From assembly GCF_027744825.2 (NCBI RefSeq), contig NC_071335.1:10517001-10581000 (forward strand): DNA of 64,000 nt, written 5' to 3'. A program made the translations under genes and the position numbers. Below are positions 1-15,300 of the stretch, one piece after another; position 1 is the stretch's first letter; every line of letters begins with the position of its first letter. The notes beneath the pieces were generated by a model. The model did not search any database and was not told where the DNA came from. It worked only from the letters and a program-made list of their open reading frames with translations. This stretch comes from Synchiropus splendidus. Its lineage: Eukaryota > Chordata > Actinopteri > Syngnathiformes > Callionymidae.

Positions 1-88
1 CACATTAGAAAAAAGCCTTGAGAGCAGTTCAATCTTCTAGTCTTCATAATGGTCTAAAAAATTCTGACTTACTACCAAACAAACTTAC

Positions 89-358
89 TTGCTCTGATGG
101 GGCGAGTCCGTGCTGACAGAGTAGTGTCGTACAAGTTTGTGTTTGGCTGCAGTAGTTGCAGTGGTGTCCTGCTTTGGCGTACAAAACAGTGGGTTCTCCA
201 ATGAGAACTCTGCAGAAGCGGTGGTGGGCGAGTGGCTGTAGGTGCTGGCCCGTCTGCGAAAGCCCTGCTGCTGTCCCTCACTGGTTAACATAGAAGAGGA
301 GGAGGAAGACAGGAGGGAGTTGTCCAGGTGCTTCAAGTCTCCTGTCGAGTTGTGGCAC
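89..358 (-). CDS. tbc1d1: tbc1d1 coding exon 10 (last in window)
   Basis: Residues about 627-716. Acceptor ttcacatcag at 359-361, donor GTAAGT starting at 88. A serine run is followed by [12 protein letters not shown], equivalent to the human Akt-site region (FRRRANTLSHF), and by [15 protein letters not shown], a phosphosite-rich linker. Ends in phase 2; the next exon lies outside the window. Confidence 0.95.
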
Positions 359-3300
359 CTGATGTGAAGATGGGAACATGTCTCATTGAGCTCGGTCAAG
401 CAACATTTATGTTCAGCGAGTCAATAATTTCTTATTTGCAACAATTCGCCTGTTTGCATGTGGCTGAGATTAACTGTATTAATACTTAAATATCGACTGA
501 GTGTAAACTTAATATGTAATTTTACAAATACTTGACCAAAACAACAAGAAATGTATGTCTCTGATGGCGAGAGTCACAATGGTGAGAGACAATTTATACA
601 TTGTTCTATATTTAAAAAATTGACTTTCATTAATCATCTAAAGTTCAATTTCGGACCGTGACGGTCTTCTCTATAGCCTTGATATTAAAGGTTGATAACC
701 TATTCATGTATTTTATGCAATCTAGTTGCAAAATAAGAGGCTGCACCAACATGACTGAATTGTTTCTGCTTCACATAAAAAAACAGTGGACAGCCTGAGG
801 TGTAAACATTTACTTGAGAGGGCTGGTTGGTCGCAGATGAGATGAGCCAGGGAGCGGGTCATCGAAACTTGACTGGTCCTGGCTGTTGCTGGTTGTACAA
901 ATGGATGCGCTGCTGTCACTTCCAACACTGTTGTCCCTCTGAGCTCTGGCCTTGCTGCTTCCCTGCCGGAGCAAACAGGATCACTGTAAACATGACAGCT
1001 AAATACAATCTTAGCCTGAGATGTGTACGCCCACTGAAGCTTGTAAAATCAGATTTAATGCCACAGGATAGAAAAATGTTAACAAACTCAAACGTTCTGA
1101 ACAATTCAATCAAGCTAGAAAAACACTTTTACTTGCAGGACACATGATTAAGTGTATTAAAATTAGAGGAATACATGATCTGTGGCACCTTTCCATGATA
1201 CATTTGAGGTCTACTCTACTTTATTAGAATGTTTACATCATCCCTATGGCAGGGACATAGAGTCACTGAGTTCAAAGGCAGGAGACCTCAAGCCCCCAAC
1301 AAGGATGTGAAACAAGTTACAAGTTGTTGTGCTATGTATGACACCAGATTTAGAGAAAGCTTTGAAATGCTAAATAGATTTTATAACATCATCAACTGTA
1401 CCAGTGACGTCCTGTCAAGAAAAAAATCATATAAGCATAACCATGTGTGTTTTGCATGTGTGTGAAGGTACGACGTAATCGAGTATGCCAACCTTCCAAA
1501 TGCCCTCCAGGGACTCTGTGAGAGAACGCTTAGCTCTGCTCTTGAACTGTTCCAGTCTCTGCCGACTACTGCTTTGCTGCGGAACCTCCACGGGGCCGGG
1601 AGCTGCCTCCTCTACCTAGACAGGCCCAAGAGGAGACGAGCGAGGAACAGAAAAGAATACTTTTAACACCTGGTGCATACACTTCATTCACTGAAGTAAT
1701 TGGAAATACATCTACAAAGTGAATGTTGCCTTGTTGTAATATAATAAAATCCAGACATAAATTACCTGCTTAGTTTCACCATTAGCTGTGTGCTGATGAC
1801 TGTTCTGCCACTCCTCATAAAGCTTCCTCAAAGACACCATCACTAACTCGTTTTCTTCCTTGTCACTCTTTGGACAGGCTCTCTACAAACAACACAAAAC
1901 AAGATTGATTGAGCAAAAAGAGGAAATGAAGATATACAAAGTTCATGTAATTCAACAACATCACCGGAAGATGGCAGTGCAATCACAGAAAAAGATGGCA
2001 GCAATTCGGAAAGACTAGAACCGTTAGAATGTCTTGCTGAAGAAGCATGTAACACTTTTAATTGATTGCACAGTTTCTATTAACAGCAGCAATTTCGCTC
2101 TTGAGCAGCACCATCAAAACACTGTGTTACCATTGTGTTTTCAAAGATCGAAGCTTGCTCATGGTTATCCAGGGAGGCCAAGTGTTTCTGCAGCTCCAGC
2201 TTAGCTTTGGAAGGGTTGAGACCTGAAAGCAGAGGGTGGCGTGTCAAATCTGTCACTTTCCAATGTCAGTCAGTGCTTTTACCAGGTTGACCACCAGCTA
2301 CTTTTTAAAGAAACTATTTTTGTCCTAGTTTAGCAACCAATGTATACAGTGCAGCAGAAAAGAGGGACTGCTCAGTTCATACAGACTGAATGATGACAAA
2401 ATGAAACCCATCACGTAAGAGCAAACTTACTGGGATTTAGTTAATAAACCTTCTTTGATTTCACATGAAGCCGAAACGCATTTCTCACCTTCTATTTTTT
2501 CACACAGTTTATGGAGCTGCTGCATGGGGCAGCTGTCACACTGTTGTGCCTGGCTCTTCACATTCTGCAGCGAAGCTGCTACAGAAAAGGCCTGTTTCAG
2601 AGTCAGCATGATCTCATCCACCTACGAAAACAAAACACAACCCGAACAAACTCTTCACTCACAACTCAAGGAAGACAGAGATCTTAAATTGAATGCATTG
2701 CTCAGAATGTGAAACTCTCACCAGGGATTCATCTGTGCACTGAAAAACGTAACACACAAAGTGACAGTTTCCTCCATCGACTGTCTCTCTGCAAATGAAG
2801 CCGAAGTGATCCACGTGCCGAATACCCTTTAAAGAGAGAGCCTGGTTGTTAAGAGCTTGTGCAAGACCGTAAAACAGCACATCATATGAGTATTAGGAGG
2901 ATGAAGCAGCGATGCCAGTGCAAAACATTACACAAAAAGACAGTACAGATGATCCCGACTTGCAAAGAACAAAGGTCATCACATCATTACACGTTTCAGA
3001 CAAACCCTTTACGACACCATATCTTCACCCCTGAAGAACTCCAAGGCTATGTAGATGGTCAGTTTTACGCTGTCACTAAGTACAAAAGTGTTTCACATTT
3101 TTTAATTTCATCATTAACGGAAGATGCAATTTTAACGGTTGGATAGTTGATACACCACCTTGGTTACAGTTACATATGCATATTTTCCACTATCTGAATG
3201 AATGAACTCTGACAGAAGACGCGATCTTGCCTTTTTACTTGAGACCAAAACATGCTATCCAATTCAGCATTATGTGCTCCTAATCTGAACCAAACTTCTC

Positions 3301-6300
3301 TAGTAGCCACAGTACCGTAAACCTGAGCAAAAAGCCAGACGCAATAGAAGAAATGACTCTTCCACAGCACTACTTCCTCTATCCATTTGTATCCTAGCAA
3401 CACGTTCTAGCAGAGAATATTACATTATTCCAGTTATTTGTATCTGTATTTTGTTGACACATTTGCTTCCCATTATTGTGAAATTAACATTATGCTGGCG
3501 ACACGAGCGGTTTTGTTGATGGAGCTTTTGCTGTTGAGCTTGTGACGCTGCTGCTGTGAATACTGCTTCAGCCACTGAGATGGAGGAGCCATATTGGTTA
3601 GGAATTAAGTTGGTGCTTCTGTCAGGTGGAGAAGAAGTGCCCAGGGACACAAAGCTCAGCCCAGCCTCAGGGAGACAGATCAAATGTGTACATGGAGGCC
3701 AACTCCATTAACTACATAAGGCACACATCATCCAGTCGAATCAGACCATTTAATTCCAACAGATTTGTTTACAAATATCTGTTATAATTAGATAGTCAAT
3801 GTGAACCAGGGGTCTCAAACTCTATTGACTGAATGAGTCCAGCATGAATGGGTTCAATCTGTTCATTCCACTGTGCCCACTAGTTCATTTTTTCATTGTT
3901 TGATTAATTTACATATCTATTGATATCATCTAATCATATTGTCAATATCACATTTGAGAGATTTGGTGGGTTTGCACTGTGAATAAAAGCTCTTCATTTC
4001 TAGATAAGCCCTGGCAAGCATGAGTTATATACAGCGAAACTGACAGGATGTCTTTGAATAGAGGCTCTTATGGACAAGTATCATTGAATCTATGAATACT
4101 TATATGTATATTTATAACAGAAAAATGATATATGTATCAGTTTGCCTATTCTGCATTTTCCATCAAACTCTCATTGGATAAAAAAGGATAGGCCTTTGGT
4201 GCAACACTCATTCTATAGTTGGACACCTCGCGGGTTGAGACCACAGATGTAAATGGAACAACTGACTGTAGTCCAGTGAGTGTAAATAAGTAAGGATGAG
4301 ACTTTTTTACAACATATTTACTAGGTCAGATTCATTCAAGGTTCATCTTTTTGTGGATATCAATATTATATATGTCCACACTGTTGCTTGATCACCCTAC
4401 ATTACACTATTGATGGTTCATATTCGTCAATACAGTACGGTCAACAAGGATTTCACTCAATGGTCAAGCGGTAACTGTATGGTCATTCCATTGCTTGCCA
4501 GTTCCTAGCTAAACTGAATGGATTAATATCAAAAGTAAATGGTTGAGTCCAGTTATCCTGGACCATTGAGACACAGTTTTGGCCCCACTAGTATCCTGCT
4601 CACTGGCGTGAAAACAGATAGATTGTCTTGACAGCGTGCGACAGTTCCTTAATATACACAATTGAACTACATAAAACATTTGGGAAGAAACTTATTCAGA
4701 CATACCTGTGAGCAGAAGGAGATTTCTTTGAAACTCTTCTCGATTGCAACTTTTTTGGTGTCTGGACTGACCAGATAGATCTGAGAGCGGCCAACCTTTC
4801 ACATACAGAACAACATGTTACATTCTGACAGTTATTATGGAAACAAAAGAATACACAAACAAAGAGTAGGCAGCCAGTGACCAAGAAGATGTAGTGAAAG
4901 ACATATAAACACAACTAAGAAGACATGATGGAAAAGTGTAACAAAAGGTTCAATATGACATCTTAGCAATAAACGGCACGCACGTGAGGACAACTCGTCC
5001 ACCAGCAAGTCATTATTTAGCCCACATTGGTCATGAATGTTTATCACCAGCACTTTGCCACTGCAGCTGCTTGTTAACAGCACACAGGCCTGGGTTTCTT
5101 CTGACAAACCCACAGAGCAGTCAAGTTGTCAAATATTTATTTGAGGCACGTCTGTAGAGTAAATGGTTAATCTAAATACACTGTGTATCCATATAAGGAG
5201 CTCACGATATCAGATGGGTCTTTCCAAACCAAATGCTGCAGCTCCTCGGAGACAGAGAATTTCCTGTCATTACTTTTATCAGCGGAAACGATTGAGGACT
5301 TAATTCAATGCAGAGAAGCTGAGAACAGAGCAAGCGAAGACAGCTCTGGCTATAATGTGACGGCCATTCACACTAGATACAGTATATCACGTATTCAGAT
5401 GACCTCGTTATTTTTACATTTTTATTATTTATATGTTTGTTTTTTAATTCCTTTGCTAGGCGCATGTTTAAAATTAGCTTTTTAAGTGGTAAACTGGTGG
5501 CAGGTTACAATGTATTCACTATACTCCTCATGAATACATCCAAGATCAATCTTAAGTAACTACTGATGTGATTCTGCTGCACGCAGAAGGATAAAGCGAC
5601 ACAGTCAGGAGCATATTTCTGCTCTTTTGCATCAAATAACACTCCACAGTGAGGTTTTCAAGAGTGAGTGACCTCATGTCTGATTGTCAGGATATATGTT
5701 TTCTGTCCATGCCATGTAATGACAGGACACCATCCAAACCATCGCTTTCATCAGCTGTACAAATGCTGAACAGGATGTATCACCAGTGTTCCTCCAAACA
5801 TCGGCAGCTGCTCGGTTACACTGGTCTACCTCCAGCCCCAAACAGGATAACTGCTGTCAGTATGAGGTCATTGAGGTCGGCTGACGGTCACAAAGGATCT
5901 GGTGTAGCTGAAGCTCAGTCAGCATTTGCTGAGTCATTGTGGTGAATACTTGATATTTATGAGAAAAGCGCAGCGTTGGATTTGATCTAAAGGAACAGAG
6001 TGAAGTTACTACATGCGTTTGCCATAAAGCTAGAAGCAACATTGAAATGAAGCAACGATGCTCGATAAGTCTGGGTAACATGATGCTGGGATCATTTAGC
6101 CTCTTTGGACACCGGAAGGTGCACACATTTTTGAACTGTATTGAAATAAAGTCACATGGCTGCATTCTCCAGCTTCAATAAGGGGATCTGTTACTCTCCA
6201 GTAATTGAATGACGTGGACTTCCCTGAAAATTACAGGATGAAACGTCTCATCTTTTTAGCCACAGATGTTTGGACAAACGGGGGGGGTTGAAGTTTGACC

Positions 6301-9300
6301 TTTTTTAAACTAAATATATGTCATCAATGATCTAGTTATGTTATTAGACTCTATTTTCTCTCCACTAGCAACGCTATTACTTTCAATGACATCTTTTCTC
6401 TGGTTGACAATTCTGGCGAAAAATAAATTAAAATTTTGCTAGCAGTTGAGAGCCTTGAGACAAATGAAGGGCCATATATGACCCCTGGGTGGCGCTTTGG
6501 ATTTCTTGAGCCCGACCCACTTCGGCGAGTCACAAGGTTACTGCTCAGTTCAGGGTCTACAATTGTGAAGAAGCCATATTGGGTTTTCCAGAATACCATG
6601 AGGCACTGTAGGGCTTCCATTGCGGGTCACCCAACTGAAAATTCTGCCTCTGAGGGGAAAAAAGTGGAATATGCAAGTGCAATTTGACATCCTATTTCAG
6701 CGCAGGCTTTATAAGGTGTCGACATTGCATTGTGACCCTGAATGCAAGGAATATTGACAACTTGACTCAAGCTGTTCTTGCAGCAACACATCTGTCATCA
6801 GTCATGGAGCTTCAGCTAACTGTAGGACCTAACTATTTCAAGATACGTTACCGTGAACAGCATAGTCCGGTTCTCCTGTAGGCTGGTGGGCCGAACTCCA
6901 GTTGAGAGTATGTGAGCCTCAGTAGTGTTGCCATGAGAGAGCTCTGGAGATAGTCCATTTTCATCCAAAGCCTGTAGAGAAGGGAAGCTTGGGTCCCGCT
7001 TAAAAAGAAGGGGGCGCTTTGCGGTGCTCCGTTCGGTAGTAACACTCTCCAGTCCATTTGATTGGGAGGCCAGCGCCCTCTCTGGACCGGCTTCGTGTCC
7101 ACCAGTGTCCCCTGAGCTATGAGACTGGCCAAACCTATCAATACACTCATCAATAAGTGCAGGGGGGGCTTTTTTGTGAGCGACGCTCACCCGGCCACAA
7201 AACAAAACCTCAAACTTCTTGGCGAAGTTTGTTGGGGAGACCGCTGAGGTGGCTGCTATGGAACCCGATGAGGAACGAGAAGAGACTGTTGCGCTTTCTG
7301 AAGATTCCGAGCCTCCAGAACTTGTGGAGGTTTTATCTGTGGCATCATCGTTGCGAGCAGAGGTCTTACCAGCTTGCCTCAGCGTACTGATGATCTCAGG
7401 GACCTGGAGAGACACAAAGAACGGAGGCAACAAAATGAGGGGTTGAACGGACTGTTTCACTCAACAGTTCCAAGCATCTTCACAGGCTATTGCAGATTAA
7501 CAAGACCCACAATTTCAATTTCAATCAGCAGGATCTCCACAGCAGACTTGTGATGAAAGGCATGCAACACAACATTGTATGTATGCTATTGAAATGTCCT
7601 CCTGAGAACAATCTAACATAGTTCAGCCGCAGAGCCAGCCGTTCCCCTCTGCTCCCTGTCACGCTGACAATAAGTAGCAGTGTGTTGAACAATGTCAACT
7701 TCTATTATGAGCTACTTTTAGATCATAAGGGAAGGAATGTGGATGCATTTGTACTGATACGACAACACAAACATGCCCCAACAGGTAACTTCCTCTGACT
7801 CACTATTGCAACACGATGAAGCAACACATCATACAGAGTATCACAGCTGTGTCACGGTGCTTCAGAATCAAAGAGCTCCAGTTCAACTCCTGCAGCCTTT
7901 CCTGTCCTTATAAGGCATTTGATGAAACACAAAGTCTGAAGCAGCGACGGCCATGTATACCTTGCTTCGCCGATTCATGAACTTTGACCTTGTTCCGTCA
8001 TACAATCACTTAGTTTAAGATAAACATGGGACGAAGTAGGGTTGTGTAATGGCAGGTGTCTTGCAATACGACACGTATCCCAATGCAGAGGTGGTGATAC
8101 AATACGTTACAGTATATTGCCATACTTTAGGTTCAACAAAATACTGTAATAAGAACCATCATTCTTAATGGGAGAAAATCTGATAATGTAGTTCAATTTT
8201 ATGTGCATGAAAACAAGTTCATTATGAAGTTATGAAGTCAGACCTTCAGTTAAATTTTGCACTCCAACAGTGCAATGAATCGCTCCCTTAATCAACAAAA
8301 TAACTCCAGTGTACAGAAAGAAAATGTTAGTATTAAACACTTCACAAATGCAGGCATATCCAAGTATTTATGTTTTAAATATAGATATAGCTGAGACAAT
8401 ATCACACAATCGAGTACAGCAATATTTCAGCAAAAATACAGAGACAATATTGTACCATAAAGTAGCGATATTGAGCATATCAATTTTATTATACCCTTGA
8501 AGAGTTGACTTGCCTTTGTCATTGATCAATGACAAATCATTAAAATTTGTACTCCATATCTAGACTTTTCTGACTCTACAATGGCGTGAGTGGTTACCAA
8601 CTTGTCCACTGAGTACCCTGAGTAGCCTCAAAGCAAGACACCTGGAACAATTTTTGTTCTCCTTTCTTGTTCAGGACTTGTTATGGTTTCCTCCAGGCAC
8701 TCAGTCTGGTATAAAAACATGCATACAGCAACTGCCGATTGAATGTGTGACCGGCAGTCAGTGTGTGCGGAGCACATGCGCTGGCAACTTGTCCAGGGAG
8801 CCCCCAGCCTTTCACCCCACGCGGTTTAGATTAGATTGCCTTCATTCTTCCCACAAAAAGTGGCCAACAATAGTTCCAGCCGTCTGACCCAGAAACAAGG
8901 ATAAGCAATTGAAAATAAATGTCTGAAACGCTTTACACACAACACTACCACAATATTTTTGCACCTGTTCTCCTTATTGTTCATCAAAAATGATCACATT
9001 GTGCTCATTACAAAGATGACTAGAAATGCACCGACATGTAAACAACCCTGCTCTTTCTCACCAACATGCATTGGTTGGTACAGTATAATGTTATTTATTG
9101 TACAATGTCAATGATGAACACTTGCATGCTGCTAGTGCTACCTATATCAACTACCTCTTTATCGGAAAGAGAGGAAGTGGATATGCAAAAAGTTTAAATA
9201 AAGGAAGTTTACCTTGTTCTTGTACTAATTATTCGCCAATGAACAGTGTGCGGCCACACCAAAAAACCTCTCTTGCAAGGGACAACATGCTCATGGTTTT

Positions 9301-12300
9301 TATTTGTCTCTCAAACCGACACCGAGGCTACACCACAGAGAGCAGGGAGTAAGACAGAAGCCGTCTGTGACTCATATGAGTGATGTCATTTAAGCAAGAG
9401 TCCCAAGCAGCCTCTGAAACGCCCAGCACACTTAGATCGTGCTTAGGCATGACATTCTCGGCTGTGTTTCATATAAAAAACCCACTGTAAGTTGGCACAC
9501 TGAACACTTCAACAGCCTGCAAAAGTGTGTCAGCAACACTCAAAGATCTCTTTGACCTGCAAACGGCTGCCTGCCCAAACAGTTTCAATCTAGCTCAAAT
9601 ATCTCAAGCAATGTTGTTGTTTCTATTCAATGGAATGTTGTCAGGATTCAAGTAGCTTAACTTGACGTGAGCAAACCTGATGTGAACCCAACAGTGGGCT
9701 TACACATGTGCTCGAGTGATAAATGACAAATGAAAAGACTGAAAAGACTTTGTTTTCGGAGGATGGCCAGTGTCTCCTCTCAAGTTGGCAGTCTGCCATA
9801 GACTCTGGGTGACACTGCTTCTCTGTGTAGAAAGGAAATGGTTGAAGTGATTCAGCAGCTCAAACAAGCGCCTTCATTTTGGAATTTTCAGACACATTTA
9901 GCTATAAGGGGAGCACACGACACCAATGCTGTGGTTTAAGGCAGCAACTAATGACTATTTTCACAGTCGATTAGTCATCACCATCTTAAGGATTAGTTGA
10001 CAGGTGGGCATAAGCCAAGCACAGGTTAACAAACACACTGCAGGGCTTACATGATAATAGTGTTGTCATTGTAATTATATGTACTACTATCTTATAATTA
10101 TACATTTTTAATGCAATAAATTGTTGTAAGCACTCACAACTATAGTATTGCATGTTGAATTTTAATTGCCCAAAACGTGGTTTAAATGTTGCGCCTCACT
10201 TTAGTGCCAGGTTCTCAAACTCGCGGCCTGCGGGACTGTAGTATGGGCACAGCCCCCCAGAGTGTTCCCCATTAAAAGCCAATGAAAGAACATTAAATGA
10301 CGCTGGTTCAGCACATCTTGCCTCGTAAGTGAACTGGCGTTCAACACAGGCTGGACAGCTCTTACATAGAAGGCTAGAGCTTTTATTCACAGTGCAAGGT
10401 GTCACCAAATCACTCGAACAGCATCAAAACACAGCAACTGTTACTAAATGTGATTTTGACAATGTGATGAGGCGACACCAATACAGGAAAAATAAAATGA
10501 AGAGAGGAGGACACTCAACACAACACAATCAACCCGCCTCACAGATTGAGCCTCCTCTTGGCATAGTGCGAAGCGACGCAGTGAAATGACAGCTCAGCTA
10601 TTTTTCTCTGATGTTGAGCCAGCACTGGATACCAGTCAAAGGCCAGAGCCACATTTTTTGCTGTGTTGCTGCAAAGAGCCAAACATCAAGATCCTACAAA
10701 TATGTAGGTATTGTGAGGCTCACCTGGACAGTTGGTGACTTTGAAGAAGTAAAGCGGTTATCCCTGCGAGTCTCAAGGTTGCTGGTTCGCATCCCGCATA
10801 ACTCTCTTGTGCATTTATTTAAAAAGTCATACATTTTACTGTGATCCTCTTCGAAATATGAAGCGGCATAGAATACCTTTTTTTTTTTTACATGGCTCAT
10901 GCCACCAATAACGTTGCCTCGATCTGTGTGTGTGAGCAACACTGCAGACAGGAGCGCCTCATGTTAACTCTTCGCTCCACTGAATTAAACAGACTTTGCA
11001 GCAATCAACGATGAATAATACGCGAAACACATGCCATGTGTTTAATTTGGGGAATGACAAAGTGAAACGTGGGACTAAGTCTTGTAAATCGTGTTGTTCA
11101 TGGATGAGGACCGCGACTCTCACCTGCATTGAATGAGGCGAGGCGTATTGTTTATGTTTCAAAGTTAAACAAGATTCTAAGTCTTGCAACAATATCTTGA
11201 AATTTCATCAGAATAGCTGTATCAGCAACCATTTCAACAGCAACTTGACAAAAACTCTGCAGCGGAGCTCATTTGGTGAAGAGCCGCATGAAACTGTGCA
11301 AAGAGCAACATGCGGCTCAAGGGCCACGGCGTCGCCAGGCCTGATGTACTGTATAGTTCAGTATTGAAAACAATAGGTTTTTATATTCTCACCTCATCAA
11401 AATGAAGATGATTTTTCTCAGATAAGCATTAAGAATAATAAAAAAGCATGGTGTGAACAAACACACTCAGTATGAACTCAACAATAAAGGGTCTCACAGT
11501 TGTTTATAAACATAAAACATGGGGTTAAAAGTGAGTGGGGCAACCCTTTCAAGTAAACAACTACCAAAGTACCAATCCATAATAATCAATTTTTATAGCA
11601 TCAAATAAATAATGACGTGCTTTCCAGCTCGCACAGCCAAAAAAAAGTATACTTGTCCCGGACCAGCATCACAACTGCATCACCACTGACTTACAAGTCT
11701 TGTGGTCTTGCTATTAGGTTTGTTTACAAGAAAAACTGACCAAGGTTTGACAGTTTCATTATGACTGAACAAAACTGAACGAAAAATAAATACACCACCA
11801 CCTCTTAGGGGTAACTCGGCTCATTTAATGACTCACTCACATTTGCGTCAGGAAGTCAACGCTGAGGCCTAGTGAGAAAAACAAGGAGTCACTCACACTC
11901 AGCCGGATTAGAACAGAGAGCAACTGTAAGTGGTGACCTCCAAAAAAAGAAGGAAGTTACGCAAGAGGCAGAGATGGAACACTGTTTCAGTCCAGTCGAC
12001 ATAATGAACTCCTGAATATCAGAGACAAAATGCGAAAGCATTATTTTAATATCATATATATGTATATATACATATATATACAGACACCTGCACTACAGTT
12101 ATGTTTACATTTGATTGTTATAGTTGGAAAACAGTGCTTTGTTATTTTGAAGCAGGGGAAATTTTGTGTTGTTCTAAACACCAGCATATTGTTTTATTCC
12201 TTTTAAACAACATACATCCATCTTCGGTTAACCAGCGCTTGGTCTTGTTCAGGTTGCAGTGAGTGCTGGAGCCTATCCCAGCAGGGCTTGGGCGAGGGGC

Positions 12301-15300
12301 GGGAATACACCCTGGACAGGTCCATTAACCTAGTGAGCATGTCTTTGGGCTGTGGGAGAAAACTAGAATACCGGTACCCAGAGAAAACCCACGCAGGCAC
12401 AGGCAGAACATGCAAAGTCCACCCCGAAAGCTCCAGAGCTGAATTCAAACCCTAAACCTTCTTGCTGAGAGCCAGTCGTGCTAACCATTGTGCCACTATT
12501 TAAAACAAGTTGTGGTTAAAACATTTAGATACTGCACAGGACTGAAGTAGTTCCACGCAGTGGACATGTTTGGAAGGCCAGTTTTTGTTCCAGGTTCTTT
12601 CTGATAAATGCTCTATAAACTAGACTTCCTAAACTGAGGCTTTTGTCATGCCTCGCACCAATGTACAGAAAATCCATTCCAGTTTGCAGTGAGCTTGCAG
12701 AGCAGCTGACTGGGAAGGTATTTCAGGTGAACATGAAGCTCAGTCTCAGCTCATGGATTGGTCATCTCTGCTGGTTGGAACAGAAATTCCCATTGCATCA
12801 AAAAGTTAGCATCCAATACTGACATGGTATCGGTCCCATCCCTAGTTAAAACCCGACCATGATCACGTCAACCTCCTTGATGCATGATGCCGTGGTAATT
12901 TTAATTTCATTGTTTTCCTTTCCTAAAAACAAAAAAACAAAGGTTGACACATTATGCAGTCTTTCTAATTACAGAAAGCAGTTCACGTGCAATAACAAGA
13001 AGCACTAACACCTCATGAGAGTAAATGTTGGGGGTAAATTGCGTTGGTGATCGAGTGCCTGCATCATCAAAGACGTCTGTGCTGAGGCAAACAGATGAAA
13101 ACACACGTTAATTTGACTCAAATTGTTGTTTGAAATGTTTGCCTCACATACTAATCTTGTCTAGTTCGATTTGGAGAAATATTGATATTTAACATCAGCA
13201 TGGGAAAAGCCACCGAATGGATGATTCGATTGTTTTCTATGCCCCGAAAATCACAAGTTTGAGTCTCCGCACTTCTACTTCACACCTGTAAAACTAACCC
13301 TTTTGATAGCTCTCTAAAGCACATTGCCTTCAATTGTGTAGGAAACATAAATCGCAATGGAAAATAAATGTCAACGCATTAGACTGAAATGAACAATAAA
13401 AAAGAGAACAGTGAGTAAAAGAACAGTATATTTAACTGGACATCATGAAAAAGCATGACAAACCAGCAGAGTCCCAGTTTGGAACTTCCCTCTGTCATGT
13501 GCCTCAGACTCATGGCTTGTGAAGCGAAGCCAAAGCAGTTCAAAGTTCAAGAGAAACTCAGTGGACGAAGAAGCCTGCTGTTTTGTTTTGTTTTTTTTCC
13601 GTGCTATATAAGACTAAAACACTGTTCACTAAAATGGTAAGATGATGATGAAGTGAGGAGAAGCTGCTCAGCTGCAATATACCAACAGAAAATAGGGTTA
13701 AACATTAGGCTAACCTTGTTTCAGGCAATAGATTATCTGACTGAATAAGATACTTATTTGTAATAAGTAATTCATAGTGGTAATTAATCAATACAGTACA
13801 GGCTAGCTGATGATATTATAGGCTACAATGGTGACCAAATATTTATCGTAAAAAAACTGTAATTACTGTTTATCAACAGTTTAAAAAAAGCAAGTAATTA
13901 CTTTGTCAATGGTTAATGTCTCTCCCAAGTGCTACTGCAGGCAGATATGAATAGCGCAAAGGTTCTACACTTTCTTACTTAAACTGTCTGATTCAGATTC
14001 ATGAGCTGCGTCCAGAGCAGCAAGCTGTGTGACATCACAACACTGATACAATCTCAAACACATACAAAAAGCAAAAATATATTTGACTTATCAGTGCCTA
14101 AACAAAGAACCTTCCACAGCTAACTATGTATATATTTGTGAACTTCTGTACACAATCTTAACCCTGCTCCAGATTAGTAAGTAAGTAAGTAGAAGAGTAA
14201 GTGGAATATGTGAGTATATGGTTGACTGGATGAAATATTTTTACAGCCTGCCAAGTGGCACTTTTGCTGGTGTTCATTTCCAGTGATATGAATCATCAAG
14301 TACACATGTACCACTGAAAGATTACATTGTTATGCAATTCGGTTGTTGGTCTTTTGCTATAATAAACTGAATGTACACTGAATCTTTAAGCAGGACGAGC
14401 AGAAAAATGCTTTTGCAGCGTTTTGAAAATTTGATTCAGAGTGAGCTGCAGAGTTACATTTTAGCTACTGTTAAACACCAGCGTAACAAAACAGCAATAA
14501 CATTTCATAGAACAATTTATCTGTTTAGTGTACGCAGACTAAAAATACAACAGTACTGTGGACGGTGGAATGAGGACAGGAAGTCGCTCTGGTTAACCGT
14601 CTTGTTTTTACTTCAGTAAAAAAAGTGTCACATGTGGTGAGGGAGTGGGTAATGAGGTTGGGGACACATAAAAACAGGGAAGTTAAAAACATTTTCACAG
14701 CAGTCACAAACAGGTCAATTGTCAGTAACCTGCAACAAAATGTTGCGATAGTCGATGTACCTCCGCAGCATTAATATGTGCAGGCATAAACTAAAAAGAA
14801 CACATATATCCCCTGGAATTCAAGACAGTTATGAAAACATTGTGGGGTCTATGTGGGAAGAACGGCAGACAGCTGGAGGCGCATCATGTGACTTACAAAG
14901 AGACTTGCCTCTCATTCCAGAAGGAACAAGCTGACAACTACATTGAAAGTCTATCGACTGTCATTTTCTGAAATTTAATATGCAAAAACAGTGAGTCAAA
15001 AATGATTGACAGATCACCTAATGATAAAAAAGAATAAAAAGGAAGAGAATGAAGTCGAAGACTAACTGTTTAAGACAGCTGTCATGATAATAATTTTACG
15101 TAAATTCAATGAATTAATAATGAGGGTAAATAAATATCTGTTTATCATTCACCATCAACAGTGATCTGAACATTTCAACTTGACATATGTCTTGCATGGA
15201 GCCGCTTCCGGCAATTAATGAAGGAAAAAATTGAAAAAATAACAACGGATGAAATGAAAATATGTTTTTTAGGACTTGATGTGTTATATCATTAAATGTA

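Noticed and set aside
6436..6687. Plus-strand open frame of 83 codons
   Set aside because: Lies in a tbc1d1 intron within repeat-like sequence; no homologue recognised.
10745..10810. tRNA-like B box (ggttcgcatcccgc)
   Set aside because: No cloverleaf or convincing A box could be built; it lies inside a degenerate repeat, so it is probably a repeat-derived relic.
11961..12011. Possible further exon of the intron-1 chain ([17 protein letters not shown])
   Set aside because: Good acceptor and phase-0 fit, but another frame through the same segment is also open and the peptide looks random; not included as a feature.
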